Assembly: GCA_010015675.1 (NCBI GenBank)
Contig: ML976980.1
Coordinates: 855,277-919,276 of the forward strand
Direction of reading: 5' to 3'
Source of the DNA: Byssothecium circinans
Lineage: Eukaryota > Ascomycota > Dothideomycetes > Pleosporales > Massarinaceae
Length of the DNA stretch: 64,000 nt
The notes under the pieces are model-generated. The model saw only the letters and a list, made by a program, of their open reading frames with translations. It was not told the DNA's origin and made no database searches. This document shows positions 23,183-35,282 of the stretch, in pieces (position 1 is the first letter of the stretch; every line of letters starts with the position of its first letter). A program made the position numbers and the translations under genes.

Positions 23183-23995
23183 TCAAATGTCTGACCACGT
23201 CTTCTGAAACTCTCCAACCTCACCAGTTCTTTTCTGTCCCCAACAGCCTATAAACGCATTACCCCGATAATCTTCTACACGGCCCCACACCTTCCCTAGA
23301 AACCTGTCTTTAAGCATCTGCGCCTTCTCGTCCATGCTCGTACACAGCCGCAACCTCGTCACATCGTCGGGCACGAGCTCTTTCTCGACCTCGACGCACC
23401 ACATGTTTGTGTCGAACTCGGAGACTACGAACCCCCCCGTACTAGGCCACGCTACGCTAACCCAGTGCCGTTCCCGCTTCGTTGGCTCCGGTTCGTCGCT
23501 CTCATCCAACTCACCCCTGTCCACGTCCTCGCTGTTTAATAGGATGAATCGCGCCATCGAATCCCACCATTTGGCGCCTAGCAATAGCAGCCTCTGACAA
23601 AATGCGTCCTCGTCCTTGGGATCTTCGTGCCTGAACATGATTGGGTCCATGCGGTCCAGAGCCATGAACTCCAAGTCTGCGGGCGACGCATCCTCGAGCA
23701 TGATGATGCCGCCGCGAGACGGGTAACCGTATATCGTAACGGTCGGGGTTTCGAACCTGATGCGGCGAGTGAGGTCTTTGCAGATCTCGTAGACTGGGGT
23801 TGGGTCACATATGTAAACATCGCGGGGAGCAGCTCCTGTTAACCGAGCGCTTCCGGCGCTGGGCTGTGAGGATGTGGATTGAAAGTATCCGAATAACTTG
23901 TCCATTTTGTGAAATCTGCCTTGAATGGTGTCAGAAGTGGAGTTGGGAGGAGGCGGAAAGGTAGTCGGGATTATTTTATAGTGCCAAGGTGGCAC
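23183..23995 (-). CDS. conserved hypothetical protein
   Basis: Single-exon frame of 270 aa; an internal Met (MDKLFGYFQ, about residue 31) could be the true start because the first 30 residues look leader-like. The body is well ordered: RDVYICDPTPVYEICKDLT, ETPTVTIYGYPSRGGIIMLE, FCQRLLLLGAKWWDS, RHWVSVAWPSTGGFVVSEF and DEKAQMLKDRFLGKVWG. No Cys/His motif, signal peptide or membrane segment is seen. I do not recognise the family. Codon use and continuous frame support a real gene. Confidence 0.65.
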   Translation of the reverse strand: MPPWHYKIIPTTFPPPPNSTSDTIQGRFHKMDKLFGYFQSTSSQPSAGSARLTGAAPRDVYICDPTPVYEICKDLTRRIRFETPTVTIYGYPSRGGIIMLEDASPADLEFMALDRMDPIMFRHEDPKDEDAFCQRLLLLGAKWWDSMARFILLNSEDVDRGELDESDEPEPTKRERHWVSVAWPSTGGFVVSEFDTNMWCVEVEKELVPDDVTRLRLCTSMDEKAQMLKDRFLGKVWGRVEDYRGNAFIGCWGQKRTGEVGEFQKTWSDI

Positions 23996-24728
23996 AGCTA
24001 TGCAGTCTGGACGTGGCGTTTACCTCACCTACCATGGTACCTATGGTAGCACAGCATCATGGATCGGCGTTCATGAGCCAGATCGTGAGCTAGTGCGCAG
24101 CATGTGCTCAGCTGCGTCTCACCCCTGCGTGCTCTTGGTTGGTCGCCCGGGCCGAGCTACTGAGATCATGTGGCGTTTTCCGAAGATTGAGACAAAACAT
24201 ACCTATTCTTACATGTATCTAGATAAGGCCCAGGGCACGTGCTTAGGTTGTAGCTAATCCATATTTTCAGAAGGCGCATTATGCTAGCTAGAGATGTGTG
24301 CAGAAAGGAGAACTACTCGCTTGTAGTAGCGTGCCTACATATCTGTATACTCACTTTAACAAAATCCCTGAAACGCGGACTTAATAAGTGGCACTTGTGG
24401 AAGCATCTCCAGTCTGTACTCACACGCACGGGTGGTTTTGGAATCACTTTTTTGCCACCTGCGCTCTAATTCGTTGCATGCTACTAATTAAATTGTTGTG
24501 CAGGGTCTTATTGGTCCGCTAAGGATACAATTTCCACGTGATTCTAATATCAGCCCCATCCACTACGCTCCGCGATTATACGATGGTGTATCTGTTACCC
24601 CAGCCCTGCCCCGGTGCTACCCCGCACTGCTGGTGTTGCACAGAGTTGTCTATTCCATCTTCAACAGCACAATTATCACAATTGGACAGCTGATCACCTA
24701 CGGATGAGCTAGGTGCCGCATTTCCACC
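23996..24728. other. divergent intergenic region
   Basis: Between a minus-strand and a plus-strand gene, so it should hold both promoters. No gene or clear element recognised; moderately AT-rich in 24330-24560. Confidence 0.4.
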
Positions 24729-27697
24729 ATGAGTGAGAGCTTCAACTGGAACCACCCCAGTCTGAACAAGTCTCACTTCCACTCGCTCGCAAACCTCCTC
24801 TCGCTCCGAAACGGCGGCCAAGCCGAGCCCTCCTCGCTCCCTGATACATTGCTGGAGGAAGAATGGGATCCCGATGACGCCGAAGATGGATATGCGCCCA
24901 GCGTAGATACCAATTTCGCCCATCGATTATCGGAGTCGGGGCATGCGAGGCTCAAACGAAGGTTTCTTGATTGTCTGGCTGAATTCGCGGCGAACAGGAA
25001 GGGCGGCTTGGCCGTTGCTTGCTCTGCTATGGACGAGGCTGAAGACAATGTTGTTGTTTGGATTGCTCGTAACGCGGGGTTTGCGGATGAGGATTCTTCC
25101 GTGTTCAGTAGATTGGGGGAATTGTTGGGTTCGCTGTCGAACAACAGCGGTACGTTCCATGTGTGACGCCATGATTTTTCAGTTGAACTAAATCTATGGC
25201 ATTTGCTTTTCAGTTCATCGGGCCGAGACTCTGCTGTGGGAAGAGATGGTCTCGTATCAGAGGAACCGCATCGAAAACGATTCTATCCCTGGCTTGAGAG
25301 CCAGCTTCAAGGCGTATGATGCTTCTCGTGCTAGAAACAATATTGAAACACCAAGCCACGGTTCAGTCTCTGATGGGATCTTGTCCGTCCTCCGGAATCT
25401 TCTTTTTGATCCTCATCTCAACAATACAGGAACTCTTGAAAAGCACACGAGGCTCGTCGTCGCAGCATACAACTTGCGTCGAACAAAAGACGTTGAGGAG
25501 GAACTCTTTCGGTCTCCAAGCGCGACTTCGAAATCGAAGACCTTGTGGGTTCATATATGCCTGCTAGCCCGGCTCCGAGTCGCCTTTGAACGATTCAAAG
25601 ACATTTCCCTCTTGCTCCCAAGTTTCGCACAAGTCTCAATCACCCTGGTTCATCATCCTCTCGCGCCTACAAACCCGCCTCAATGCCCGCTCAATCTGAA
25701 TCAAACGTTCGCCCTCCTCGGATTGGATCCGAGTCCGGCCACGACGAAAGCGGTCTTGGGCCAGAATTGGACCGTCGGTAAGGCCAAACTCGAGTTCGCC
25801 AAACGGCAGAAGCAAAAGCTCAACATACACGCCGAGGTTCAAATGCTCTTGTTTCTGAATACTAGTGGATCTTCTCCGTCGCTAGTTCGTTTCCCGTATT
25901 TTGGATGCAGTAAGCTTAGCTGCTTCAAGTGCAATCGTTTTCTTCAGTCGTATGGCCGGTTCACGACAAGAGGATGTCATGGACGCCTCTTCAAGCCATG
26001 GACCGTGCCAAGTGTGGATCGACTCCTGCCTGGCCACTCCTATCGGATAGCAAGGGCACTTCTATCCTTGCAACATGAGGTTCACAAAATGCTGAAGGCA
26101 TCGGTCGAGGCCCACATTCCGCACGAACGTACTTCGGCTGTTGGGGGAAGTAGTATTTTTTCAGGTGGTCAGCGGGAACAACACTCACAGAGACAGTTGC
26201 AGGTTGATCGCCTAAGGATGAAGGCAGAACGTGACAGAGTTGCGGAAATTTTCAGAAGGTGAGCGAGTTTTTTGATCGTCGTTGGTTCCACTTCCACTAC
26301 TCTCGCCAGAAGCATTCGTACTAAGGATCGGCAGGCGAACGGATGAAACGGTCGGTTCATCCATGCGCACGTGGTCGGCCCCGGAGGGGAGTGAGCCGGA
26401 GTGGGACGGTGATGAGTGTGATGTATGTTCGAGACTGACGAGGAGAAGGTGCAGCCTTTGCAACAAAGGCTTCTTCTGCAGCGATTCGTGCCAGGAGAAA
26501 AGAACAGGGAGCCATTTGTTTACGTGCTCTAAACGTCCACTCACTTCCGCTGATTATCTCTGGAAATCAATGGCAAAAGATCTCATGCCTCAAGATGAGG
26601 ACGTGCTCGAAGATTTCGGATTCAACAATGTCGTCTCTGCCCAAGATGGGTCGTACCTCCTAGGTGTCTACAGAGGCCTGTATCTTTCCGGCAGGGTCTC
26701 GGCGGAGGATATACATGACTGGCGTGTTAGTGGCATCCTGATTGATAAGATCAAGGAGTTTTATTTCGGCATCCCGGAGACGTCCCGCGGACAATACTTT
26801 CCCTGGCTTCTTAGAAATCTGCATGTCTTCGAACGCCCCATGACAAAAGATGAAGCGCAACAGAAGCTAATAGCGACCTTCTACGACAAGGCCAGGCCAT
26901 ACTTGGATATTGAGGATCGTGACAAGACGGCCAGGGATCTGAGACCAGAAGCAAAGGGAGCTAGTTATAACCTGCTGGCGGGAATGCTACTCCGGATGAC
27001 TCCCAATCCGATAGATATGAACTGGTACTCTTTCGGGTTTGTAACCTGCCGCGGACACGCCGAGGAAAGCAGCCTGGTAGATCTCTACCAACTTCTTCTC
27101 ACCGAAAGTGATGGATCGTTCTTCTATGAGTTTCATAATCGTCGAAGAGGTTTCGTTGCGCCTGCTACGTTCACACAATTCTGGAAAGCGTATGAAGCGG
27201 GGACGCTCATCCAACTCATGGATTCAAAGGGCCTGAGGGAACTGCGCTCTAGACTCCCGTTCCTCGAAGCCTTCTTGTCCGCGCCGCCGGTTGGCCCCCG
27301 CGAATCTGTATGGGACCTGAAGCAGTTCCTTGAGATCAGAGAACCGTGGGATTGGCCGCCCGCTCCATCGGTCGACGTTGACTATGGATTCGTCAATTGC
27401 CATACTTCCGAGGAAACCTACACACCGATGGAAATTTACGACACGGTTTTGAAGACGGCGAATCCACTTGAACTCCATCGAGCGTGTGTAGCTGGGGATT
27501 TGTTCCGCTTTGCAAGTCGCCATCTCCAAATGGAGGAGCGGTGGAGTTCGTTGATGAGGAATCCCTATCCTTTGGAGACGGGGGTAAAGTCGGGACTGAG
27601 GCCAGAGGTGAATGCAGAGGTGGATGAAGATTCTGGGGGGTTGGCGTCGTTATTTTCGAGACTCTGGGGATCCATCGGCGGGTTTGCTAATCAATAG
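24729..27697 (+). CDS. OTT_1508-like nucleic-acid deaminase domain fused to a MYND zinc finger
   Basis: Exons 24729-25149, 25214-26258 and 26335-27697 give 942 aa, with phases agreeing at both joints. Residues about 150-430 carry a deaminase-like core. The zinc-site H-A-E lies at 346-348 (IHAEVQMLLFL), with Cys371, Cys376 and Cys379 in PYFGCSKLSCFKC. This is the pattern of the fungal OTT_1508-like deaminase group in the APOBEC/AID superfamily (recognition from memory). Residues about 517-555 form a MYND finger: CDVC, RCSLC, FFCSDSCQ, HLFTC. A large C-terminal region follows (DLMPQDEDVLEDFGF, SFGFVTCRGHAEESSLVDLYQ) with no recognised domain. Substrate is unknown. There is no signal or membrane segment, so it is likely intracellular. 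Confidence 0.78.
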
Positions 27698-29674
27698 TGT
27701 GTAGGATAGATGCCACTGCAGACCAAAGTTACTTGGAGTATTGTGCATCTGTCTTGCGTAGTCGGGTCCTATAAAAGCAACGTTGGCGTTGGAGGTCGTC
27801 TACGGGCCACATGCTTGCATGATGTATGACATGTATAGGGTGAAGCGAGGGGACCAGGGCGAGGGGCAGCAGGGCCGGGCTACAGATTGCTAGAAAATAC
27901 CGCCTTGCTGCTGACCATCATGTCCGGTCGCAGAGCCCAAACATATATTGCGTGCACGCCCGACGTTTGTTAGGGACGGTAATACGCTGGACACCAAGGC
28001 TGACCCGAGTACGGAGTATAGGAGGCCGCGAGGCGCGCTTCATAGAACAGGACAGGACAGGACAGCCACTCACGACAGCGGGCGGATAGTTTAGCTGTCA
28101 GCTCGCAGAGGTTCGCAGGCTCGCACTGGGCTGTAGATACTCTCAAGCGCTGCAACCGCAGAGAAGGCGTGGCTGCGTGTCCTCCAGCTACTTCTGGCAT
28201 GAAAGCCGTGCACCGTCGCCTTGACGGCTTGACCCGTGTTGGATGGTGGTCTCCACGCTGCCGCTGCAATCAGAAGCTGGGAAGATCATCTGAGCATCTT
28301 TGTCATCAGCGCGCCCAGTACCTACCACCTCATCTCACGACTTGTCTCGACAGACATGAGATGGAGCCCCGCATTGCTGTGGTTGTAGTGGCGCTGCATC
28401 TTCTGCCGAAGTTGGACGTGTGATTACAGAGGATAGCGAGGACTGGGTATTGGTGGGCATGGGCGTAGGGCCGGCGCATCGAGGTGTGGGGTGTGCGTCG
28501 ACATGCATCTCTGAAGATTCTGCAGTAGCGTGCAGCGGCAGGGCAGCCAGGCAGAGCAGAGCTCGTTCTGGGGCTGCATGACATTGACGAGCAACTTTGC
28601 CGTGGTCAACGGCGGACGTCTGTGTATTTGTACATGTTCACTGCGTGTTTACCTTCGCATATATATTGTATAATAATCGGGACGAGCCCCACGACCACGT
28701 GCAGCGGGAAAAGGAGGCGGCGCCGTGTTAGGTAATTTCGAGTCCTGAGCCTGAGCCATCCGGCGGCGAACGCGTCCCGAGCACACATCACACATGGCTA
28801 GAGCCAAGCCAAGCGCGCTGCAATCGGCATGTCCGCAAGGAAGACAGTGGAGAGGCACAGAGCACAGAGGGTTGATGGACATTGCAGGCGCCGGCACAAC
28901 GTCATCTGCAGTCTCTTCTCGCTTGGCCGGCGCTGGCCTTGACAAAGCTCACAACGGGCACATTTGATAGACGGATGCGTACATAGGGTGAACTTCAATG
29001 AGACGGTTCCGACAACGAGGCGGACGGGCCCTGTCAACAGTCGGACGTTGCTGAGAGAACCAACGGCAGGCAAAGCCAGATTGATGTTATTGCGTGCAGT
29101 AGCAGAGTGGCCCATGCGATGCCCGAAATTTGAACGTCTGTGAGCCGCTGGACGCTCGACGCTCGTAGACGCTGTTCGGCCAATATTTAGTTAGCGACCC
29201 CCTTGGATGCTCATTGCTGACCTCGACACCCTCTGCATCGCATTGCCGTTCTCCACCCCTTCACCTCGCCCTCACCCTCACCTTGTTGCTTTCTGCTGCA
29301 CAACCTCCTTGGCCTTTCACCGCATGTGAAGAGCCGAGTGTCCGCTCCTTCGTGCGTGTACGTGCCAGATCTTGCTTGCGTTTGCCTTTTCCCGTTCCGT
29401 TCCCGTTTGCCGGTAAGCCTCTGCCTGTGTGCTCCTAGAGCGCCCTGCAACCCTTTGGAAATTTTCTGCCCTGCACCGTATTGTCCTCCACGCTCGTCTG
29501 CATCTGCCTCCGCACCACCATAATTGGGCATCCAGAGTGTTTTACTGACGTCGAGAACAGGTGCCACTTCCTTGTCCGGAAATTTTGCTTCCGGACTCCT
29601 TCCACGTTGCGCCTGAATTTTCTCACCACCGCGCCATTTGACCTCTCGACCTTAGAGATCTCTTCCTCGCTGCC
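27698..29674. other. intergenic region
   Basis: Nearly 2 kb without a supportable gene. It includes a short ggaca run near 28049-28065 and C/T-rich repeats (ccctcaccctcacc near 29268-29283) in what is probably the 5' leader of the gene at 29675. Confidence 0.4.
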
Positions 29675-31109
29675 ATGGCCTACTACAACGATCCCGCTTC
29701 CTCCTGGCCCGCGCCCGGCCGCCAGTCCTCGTGGGAGCAGCCCGCGCCGCCCTCGCGCTCAGGTATGGACACACGGAGGAAAGAGGACTAGAATGGATGT
29801 AATAACACGAGTGCAGGCGCAAGCTCGACGGTCAACCGCGAAGAAGCCAATGCTTTTGCCAACCAGTTCGAGGGTACGTTGTTCTGCTGTCAGGCTGCAC
29901 TTGGACAGCTCCCCAACATGGCGGAATTTTTATCTGACAGATGGACACAGAGATAGAGCGTGCTGCCGACAACCTCGCAAAGAGCGGAGCTGGCAAGGGC
30001 TTCGGTCCTCCCCCGATGTACAACAACCGACGCGAGTCGATGCCTCCGATGGCTGCCCCAGGTCCGTATCCCGACTCTAGTACGAGCCCACACCGAGTAC
30101 GGCCAGACAGAAGACTGACAGTTGCAGACCAACGCTTGGGCGGCCCGCAGCGCCACCACTCCGTGAGCGAGTACGACGGCATGCGCCCTCACTCGGCGTC
30201 CAACGTCCAGGGCTACTACCAGAACCAGCGCTACGCCCCGCGTCCCAACGACGCCGACCAGATGCAGCAGGCGAAGCGTCGCATGGCGGCCCAGCGCGAG
30301 CGTGAACTGCGCAACTACCACCAAGAGCAGCAATATCACAGAAGTAAGGACTCGGAATCTGGGCAACAATAGAGGAAGGACGGATAGTTGACTGGGGTAA
30401 TACAGATGTTTCAGGGTCCAAGTCCGACCGCTCGATGAGTCCCAATGCGATGAGTGAAGAAGACCGCCGCGAGCTCATTGCACGCCAGCACCGCGCCCTT
30501 TATGGCGATAACTCGTCCCTGTACAATAACAACAATCCCACTTCGAGCCAGGACGTGCGAGTCTCGGGCGCCGGTCGTGGTCCCTCTCCTCTGGCTTTTG
30601 ATCCATTCGGTATGCAGGGTTCCAACGCCTCCAACGAAGGCTCGGTCCAAATGCCCCCGCGCGGTGACAAGGATGCCACGGGTGGAGCTCAGGAGGCCCG
30701 TGCCAACAGTAACTCGTCTCCGTCGTCGAACCAGAACCCATCCTTCAGCCTGTTCGACAACTCCCAGCAGGCGAACCGCACCTCTAACTCTTCTCCCGGC
30801 GGATCTCCTCCCCGCCAGGGATCCAAGTCCAACGGCTCAGGCGTTGCTCCCATAGGCACTCGCCCTGCTGCCAACCAGGGCCAGCCTGGGGGTGCTTCCC
30901 TCGGCAAGCGCGCGACGACTCCCCTCCCGTCACCGCTTTCCTATAACTCTTACAATGCCAGCGAACAGAACAACAACCCCCATGCCATGACGTCCGCGTC
31001 CGCGAACCCACCTTCCACCGTGACGGACAACAAGGGCGTCGGCATGTGGAACAAGGGCCCCTGGGGCAACGCGCCTAACCAGGGCGTCCAAGCCTCGGTC
31101 TGGGGCTAG
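29675..31109 (+). CDS. conserved fungal low-complexity protein
   Basis: Function unknown. Exons 29675-29762, 29817-29873, 29951-30061, 30128-30343 and 30406-31109 give 391 aa. Conserved-looking blocks: N-terminus MAYYNDPASSWPAPGRQSSW; NREEANAFANQFEEIERAADNLAKSG (made by splicing at 29873|29951, which decides the acceptor); QRHHSVSEYDG; and the basic helix AKRRMAAQRERELRNYHQEQQ. It then reads SMSPNAMSEEDRRELIARQHRALYG before a long Asn/Ser/Pro/Gly-rich tail ending GMWNKGPWGNAP...VWG. The intron 30062-30127 has a non-consensus donor (gtccgt) and is in frame, so it may be retained. Confidence 0.7.
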
Positions 31110-32117
31110 TAGCGATCTATATTTTGATAACGGGAGTTCGATGCACAGTCTGGAGTTCTGCATTTCAGGTGTCCCGGGCATATCACAGTGTCGGTCTTCC
31201 AACTTGGGCGGAGCAGGTATCTGGGCGGGCGGTGAACCAACAAAAAATTACCCCTTTTGGCTTTTTTGCATCTGAGCGGATGGAAGAGAGGAAATAATAT
31301 ACCATTGACAGATTGCCGGTTATATCGGAGGGTGGTGTTTACAGTCGGGATATGGATTCTATTTTCCAAGGCTGCTATACGGGATGCTTATGCTGGGTGA
31401 GGAGTTTGCTTTCCGGAGTCGCGCTTTTTCTTTCGGTATCGGTCGGACGGTCGCTGGGTATGGTGGCTGGTTTTTAGGTCGTTATTGGGTTGGGGTTTGT
31501 CCCTCGCTCTGGGTTCCTTCTCGTCCTGGGTTATGTACACTGGCACACAACGGGTGATAATGCAAACGGATTTGGGCCCGGGAATTATGTGTTTTGCACC
31601 GTGATAGTTGTGATGTTCGTACCTTTGATAATAAGGGAGGTTGATGAGTGATGTTGACATGTCTGTCCTGAATGGTAGCAGACGTCGATACATGGATCTG
31701 GTTGGATGGGAATAGGTCATCGAAAGGATGGATAGTACTCCAATGGCGTGCATGTAGGAGAAACGGCGGATTTTATGCAGACATGTATCTAGGAGATATG
31801 CATAACCCACAGCCCCTAGCCCGAAACTGCCGACGGACCCGTGGTTGAAGTGAATGTTATCGCACGTGATAAAGCCTGTCCGTGCGCTTTCCCCCCATTG
31901 GTGGTCTAAGCGAATACAGCCAATCCCCGACGGGCTGAGCCGTGTCTCACGCTAGACCCCCCAGCTCGACTTTCCAGAAGCGTGGCCTCTTACTTTCGAC
32001 GACGTTTCCATCAATTCGCACTTCTTCACACCCTAACTCTACGACGCCGCTGCCAACACTACGTTTCACATCTTTGACGAGTTTCAATCGGTCGGATTAA
32101 TTGTTTCGGTATTCAGA
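31110..32117. other. intergenic region
   Basis: Holds the 3' region of the preceding gene and the promoter of SEC61 beta. No coding sequence recognised. Confidence 0.4.
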
Positions 32118-32900
32118 ATGGTGAGTGCTGGAGGGGGGGTTAGGGAGCGAGGAGTTAGAGGAGCAGACAGTGCAGATGCGGCGGGAGACTTGGACGACGA
32201 AGACAGGAGTGGTCGGTTGTGCAGTCTTTTGAGCGCGGGGATTATATCCTCGTTACCGAAGAGCTGTGCGCTATCGTCCCTCCACGTCTATACCGCTGTT
32301 GTTACATCTCCACACCACCACCCGTGCTCCTTGGCCCTCCGGTGTCTCCTCCCAACAACATCTTCGAGGCTCATACTGACACAATGCCACAGTCTTCACC
32401 ACGCGCCCAATCCCCCGCCAACACCGGCACCTCAACCGGTCGCGCGACGTCCCCGAAGCCGCCAGGTGGTCCCGCAACCGTGATGCGGAGGAAGGCTGCT
32501 GCCGACCGCGCTGAGAAGACCGCAAACCAGAGGCCAAGCTCTACTAGGGCGGCAGGTGCAGGTGGCAGTTCGAGCACGATGTTGCGTAAGTGGACACCTT
32601 TTGATGGGATGGGATGGGAGAGGAGGAGGTGGGCGTTTGCTAGTCCAATGGGAGAAATGAGCGGATGGGGAGCATAAATGGGATGGGAATCTTGTACTAA
32701 CGAATGGCGAATAGGTCTCTACACCGATGAGTCGCCAGGCCTTAAGGTCGACCCCGTTGTGGTCATGACGCTCTCCGTTGTCTTCATCTTCTCCGTTGTT
32801 GCTCTTCACGGTATGTACTCCAATTCCCCCTTCCTTTTAACGCCGTCTTCTAATACCCACCGCAGTCATCGCCAAGGTCATGCGCCGATTCTCCGCATAA
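32118..32900 (+). CDS. SBH1: Sec61 beta subunit of the ER protein-conducting channel
   Basis: Tail-anchored small subunit of the Sec61 translocon. Exons 32118-32120 (ATG only), 32393-32585, 32715-32810 and 32866-32900 give 108 aa. The start is inferred from ATG|gtgagt at 32118, joined over a 272-bp intron with a ctgac branch site 14 bases before cacag, giving MSSPRAQSP. The alternative ATG at 32384 would add two residues (MPQSSPRAQSP) but lies between branch point and acceptor. Typical blocks: GGPATVMRRKAAADRAEK, RPSSTRAAGAGGSSSTMLRL, YTDESPGLKVDPVVV. A single C-terminal membrane span follows (VVVMTLSVVFIFSVVALHVIA), with a short basic end. Confidence 0.93.
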
Positions 32901-35282
32901 ATTCTTCACCTCCAACGATCAATCTCTCCACCCTTTCTTCGTTGGTAGGCGCTCTGCAGCGGCGACGCCAGCTTCTCCACATCCGAATTGACCCAACAAC
33001 TTTCTATCTACTTTTCTTTACTCGATGGCTGGCAGTGGTGGTTCAACGGCATGAGCATAGAAAAAAAACCTTTTCTCTTTTCTAGAGGGGCAAGAGCTTG
33101 CGCACCTTATATGCGTTGGGGGGCTAGTGGACGTGGGCGGTTGTGACTGAGCTAGAGCTGTGAATGGCTCGGGCCTCGGCATGGTGTATTATAGGGGTCT
33201 TTCTTTGCAAAATGGAAATTTAAAAATTGAGAATTGATTGTAGAAAGATGGACATGGTGCGATATGTGATGCGCATGGCTTTATGAACGGAAAATACTCC
33301 TAGTGCCGGAGTCTAATGTTGATGTAAGTGATTGAATCGGGAAATAGTGCGCCGACCATATTTTTATCTCCCCAGCATCTTGACACTTTACCCACACATA
33401 CTTTTTTATATTTAAAAAGAAAACAAGTTGGCGCAAACATCCGAAACCCGACTTACCGTACCCAGCCGTACCATGGTATCTATCCATCCGACCAAGCGCA
33501 ACAACATACAGCTAGACCAAATCCTCTCGCCCAACAACACAAGCATTTCCCCATACTGAACTCTCAAAGTGTTCTAACACGCAGCCCAGCCCAGCCGCCT
33601 TGTACCCATGCGAGTGCGAGATGGAAAAACAAACAACAAACAAAGTTTCCACATCTTCCTATTACTTCCACCGTCATGATGCGTTTGTCTGTCCATCACC
33701 GACCCCGACCCTGCCACCTCGCGTGGCCATCTTTGCGCCCCTGCAGCAGGTCCAATTTCCTGCATAAAGTGTCTCTCGAGCCGCGGAACTGGGGGTTGTT
33801 GGGATGGCATAGGTAGTTTGAGGGCTTGGGGAGTGAGTGGGTGGGTGGAGAGGGAAGGGTGTGGCGGTGATGACGGAGGGGGAGAGGGGAGGGGAGGGGA
33901 GGGGAGTATACCATTTAATCAGAGTTTATGCGATGCGAAGAAAAAAGAAGTTGCAGGCATTATAAACGTAGCATGAAGACGTTGTAATGTAACATGTTCA
34001 GTGAAAGTTTGATGGAGACGTGAGCCGTAGAGCTCCGTTTTACGTGCCTATCTATCTGGGTAGGTAGCTTTGCCTTGGGGATTCAAAGCACTGAGCGAGA
34101 GGGACGTAAGGGGTGGGAAATACCCGAGACGACTTTGGGCCACGCATATATACATCTCTCTAACTCCCGGAGCAGATAACACTCTCTGACGTACTTTTTT
34201 CTCGTGCTACCTTCTGAGAACAGCTTATTAACAGCTATTTCTCAGTTCAGACTTACCTACAGCTAGTTTGTTGCTTATTTATAAGAGCTATTTGTGGAAG
34301 AATTGAGCTTAAGGGAGGAACGAGTCGTTAACTGTGTGTTTTAAGAAGGCACGATGCCCGTAAGGACCCTTAGAGGGATCCTACCTTCTTAGAATAATTT
34401 ATTAACAGCTATTTCTTAATTTAAACCTATCTACAGCTTATTAGCTGCTTATTTATAAGAGGTACACGTGGAGGAATTGAGCTTGAGGGAGGAACGACTC
34501 ATTAACTGTATGTTTTGAGAAGGCATGATCCCCGTAAGGACAGTACACATGCACGTGACTTTTACATGCATTTGCAGGGATCCAATCTGAACATCATTCA
34601 ACATCTGTATCTACCCTTTGTCTTGACTCTCAGCTTGCGTCGTTATAGCTTCAGTGACTCTTTTCAAATGTTGCAACATTCCAACGGTTTCTTGAGTGGA
34701 CATCATTCGTCCACCCATCACGCGCACCATCTGACGATGCACATGCCAGACAAGGACACCACGCCTCAACCAACACGCCTTGGCAAGTGACAGGACGCGC
34801 TCATCCAAAAGCGGAAAAGTCTCCAGACCTAGCCCCTTCATCGTCTGATAATCGATTCGTGGTTATGTGCATCCTTCATCTGAGTGATGCGGAATCTCAC
34901 CGGTGAGAGTGAAACGTGCCACTGACTGACGGGTGACCGTGACGAATAGCACATCGCTCTTACTTCTTTAGAACAATGCGGTCTGTTGGTGGTGCCCATC
35001 TGCTCGCGATGACTGTGCCACAAATTCACCGAGACTACCATACCCCCATCCCAACATCTTCCCCTCCCTGTAATGCACTTCAATATCACAACCTACTGTA
35101 CATACTTTACGACTCTACAACCTGCTTCGCTTTCCTACAACCTGCTTCACGATCCTTCGTAGATGCACCGTATCCTTCGGCGCCGCCAAGCGCAAAGGAG
35201 ACGTATTCACAGCACCCGATCGAAAATCCGAGGAGACCCTCAGCTTTAGAAACCGTATAAAGCGCATCCAAGCATTCAGCAC
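32901..35282. other. intergenic region with tandem repeat and G-rich run
   Basis: A 2.4-kb gap. Noted: a ggggaggggaggggaggggag run at about 33885-33906, a 174-bp duplication at 34207-34541 (separate entry) and no supportable coding sequence. Short open frames at 33328-33816 and 34515-34790 lack any protein-like character. Confidence 0.4.
34207..34541. repeat. tandem duplication, 174-bp unit
   Basis: Two adjacent copies start at 34207 and 34381 (ctaccttct...ttattaacagctattt) and share cttatttataagag, gaattgagctt, gggaggaacga and cccgtaaggac. Marker pairs are 174 bp apart throughout. Differences are mainly C-to-T or G-to-A, and the block is AT-rich. Confidence 0.88.

Noticed and set aside
28250..29115. 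Possible gene from several minus-strand open frames
   Set aside because: The frames are short and mutually overlapping, have no protein-like blocks and no convincing splice joints.
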